This document shows, in pieces, positions 18,137 through 19,620 of a stretch of DNA of 19,620 nucleotides. Numbering within the stretch: position 1 is the first letter of the stretch; each line of letters opens with the position of its first letter. The position numbers were made by a program, and so were the translations under genes. This DNA comes from Fusarium oxysporum f. sp. lycopersici 4287 (Eukaryota > Ascomycota > Sordariomycetes > Hypocreales > Nectriaceae): NCBI RefSeq assembly GCF_000149955.1, contig NC_030986.1, forward strand, positions 6,650,576 through 6,670,195, given 5' to 3'. Under the pieces are notes generated by a model that saw only the letters and a list, made by a program, of their open reading frames with translations, ran no database searches and was not told the origin of the DNA.

Positions 18137-19620
18137 TGCAGATTTATACTTAGCTCTTGTAGGGTCGATAGCTGTTAGGCTAGCTTTAGTGGGGAGGAGA
18201 AAGGTAGAGGGTCAATTTCAGGACCTAGAATAGAGACCTTAACTCACTGAAGTTATATCCTCCCTAATGGAAACCCATTTAGAAGGTAAATCTTAGAATC
18301 AAACTGCAGATCCTACGTAGGTTTGTGGAGGCCCTATGAGCCGTAAGGCAATAAGAAGGTCAACAAAGTCTGTGGATAAGAAGCAAAGAGATTGCTTAGC
18401 GTATCTTCGTCGCCTATTCCATAGTATTGGCCGATGCTTGCTGCGGAACTGCTTGCAGGGTTCGGCCGATTTACGTACCTCTTGTGACTTCCCAGGGTGG
18501 ATTCCGGAACACATAGCTAGGAAATCCGGAACCCCGGAACGGAATGTGGCCAACTTGACAAGTCATTGGCCTGCAAGGAGGGTCCTGTTATTCGAAACGG
18601 ACGAATTAACGTCTCATTGAAAAACAATCATTAGCGTTCCGTCGACCCGCTTGCTGCAAGCATGGCTCAAAAGCAGCCTCATCGGCCTCCCCAAAAAGGT
18701 GTTCCAGCTCTTCAGAACGCTTGGAGAACAGTGGCTAGGAGTGAAACCTTCATGGCCCGAAGTCACTCGGTAAGGCCATGTCGATGCAGAATCAATGGAC
18801 TGCTGCGTGTGGAAAGGTGGTACCAAAATACCGGCACCTTGTAGAGGGCCCTTCTTCATTAAACTTTCTCTCAGCCCAACCGCTGCTCGTGATTGCCCTC
18901 TTATTCGTGTTTGGCAAGCAGTATCGTGCAGTAGGGGGCACTTCTGATGTCGCAGGGCCCCGGTGAATAAAACGAGCCGCCGATCCGGTCCGTGCCAATG
19001 GCTCTCACAGTCTCATAAAGGCAGGAGTGGATACGTTTCTTCTCCGGCATTGAGCTGTACACTAAGATAGCCCGGATTGTGGACAGGGAGTAAAAAGGTC
19101 GCTCTCTTGTTTGCACAGTGCACTCGAAAAAGGAAGCCAGGATACGTACCCCTCCATACCCCCCAACAGAACTGAAAATTTGGCGTGCTATTCCAGTTCG
19201 TTGAGCCAGCCCTTTCAAGAGTCCAACTGCTTCAACAAGACCCTCGACAACCCTTCGCCGGCTCCCGGTAGATACTCTCAATCTTTCTCGTGTTTGAGTT
19301 ATACCGCGGTCCCTCTTAGACTTCTTCCTCTTCCTCTTCCCCTTCCATCATCATCTCCATTTCCTTCTTTCTTCCTCCCCTCATCCCCTTGCGCCTGGCT
19401 GGTGTTGTCTTGTCTTGTGTCGCGCCGCGCTCCCCTGACTCTAAAGCTATTCTCTACTTACTAATTTCTACTCCCTCTCTCCTCTGAGGGGACCAGCCAG
19501 CCATCACGCAAATCAGGACTGCCGGTTTCTTCTCACCAGCGTCCTTGGGGAAAGCATCAGATCCTATTTCTGGTGTGTTACGACTTGAATTGATAGGTTT
19601 GTGACCATTGACACCCCCCC
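18137..19620. other. Right flank without a supportable gene
   Basis: Several overlapping open frames of 60-126 codons on both strands (for example 18336-18620 plus, 18614-18859 minus, 18901-19281 minus) have no recognisable domain, no conserved-looking motif and no consistent splice pattern, so I call none of them. CCGGAAC-type repeats cluster at 18500-18545. The last 300 bp are pyrimidine-rich and could belong to a plus-strand gene beyond the window. Confidence 0.5.
19320..19392 (+). promoter_or_regulatory. Pyrimidine-rich tract, possible promoter or 5' UTR of a downstream gene
   Basis: Almost entirely C and T (CTTCTTCCTCTTCCTCTTCC and onward). CT-rich tracts are common just upstream of, or within, the leaders of highly expressed filamentous-fungal genes. 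No start codon in good context is seen before the window ends, so the assignment is tentative. Confidence 0.3.

Noticed and set aside
18336..19464. Several overlapping frames of 60-126 codons on both strands in the right flank
   Set aside because: They overlap each other in multiple frames, show no domain, and lack supporting splice sites.
1..19620. tRNA, rRNA or other structured RNA genes
   Set aside because: I looked for tRNA-like arms and conserved B-box sequence on both strands and recognised none; a covariance-model scan (tRNAscan-SE, Rfam) would be decisive.

Overview
The window looks like filamentous-ascomycete (Pezizomycotina) nuclear DNA. Introns are 58-69 nt with GT...AG ends and CTAAT/CTGAC-type branch sites. 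Promoters carry TATA-like boxes. The transposon families are those common in moulds, and one element carries the transition-type damage expected of repeat-induced point mutation (RIP). I cannot name the species from sequence alone.

Layout. 11-1830: a complete but dead pogo/Fot-type DNA transposon (28-bp inverted ends, TA duplication). It sits at the left tip of a piggyBac-like element (1829-4032, perfect 28-bp inverted ends), whose transposase is nearly intact apart from one homopolymer frameshift. 4276-5537: a spliced secreted protein of the CrtC/AttH-like lipocalin-fold group, nearest in my judgement to kievitone hydratase. 5538-7392: gene-free, with a 27-nt T tract. 7393-9032 (minus): an intact three-exon aldehyde dehydrogenase of the aromatic (salicylaldehyde/vanillin) type with a mitochondrial-like leader. 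9470-9922: the eroded 3' end of a second, divergent piggyBac transposase.

10629-15356 contains the same 2,312-bp block twice, on either side of a 100-N gap. The block is exactly the end of the left contig and exactly the start of the right contig, so an unmerged contig overlap is the likeliest explanation. It carries a TDP2-like endonuclease/exonuclease/phosphatase gene and, downstream on the minus strand, an ATG-less open frame with a FAR1-like DNA-binding domain followed directly by a damaged zinc knuckle. 15711-18136 (minus) is a broken Mutator-like (MULE) transposase that still shows its D-D-E residues. The rest to 19620 has no gene I can support; it ends in a pyrimidine-rich tract resembling a fungal promoter or 5' UTR.

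Overall this is a transposon-dense accessory island. Three host genes (CrtC/AttH-like, ALDH, TDP2-like) sit between five recognisable DNA-transposon pieces from three superfamilies. The first two could act on plant aromatic or phytoalexin-type compounds, but that link is inference. I found no convincing new multi-gene system. The most useful observations are the false-duplication signature, the nested transposons with unequal decay, and the ATG-less FAR1/zinc-knuckle frame.
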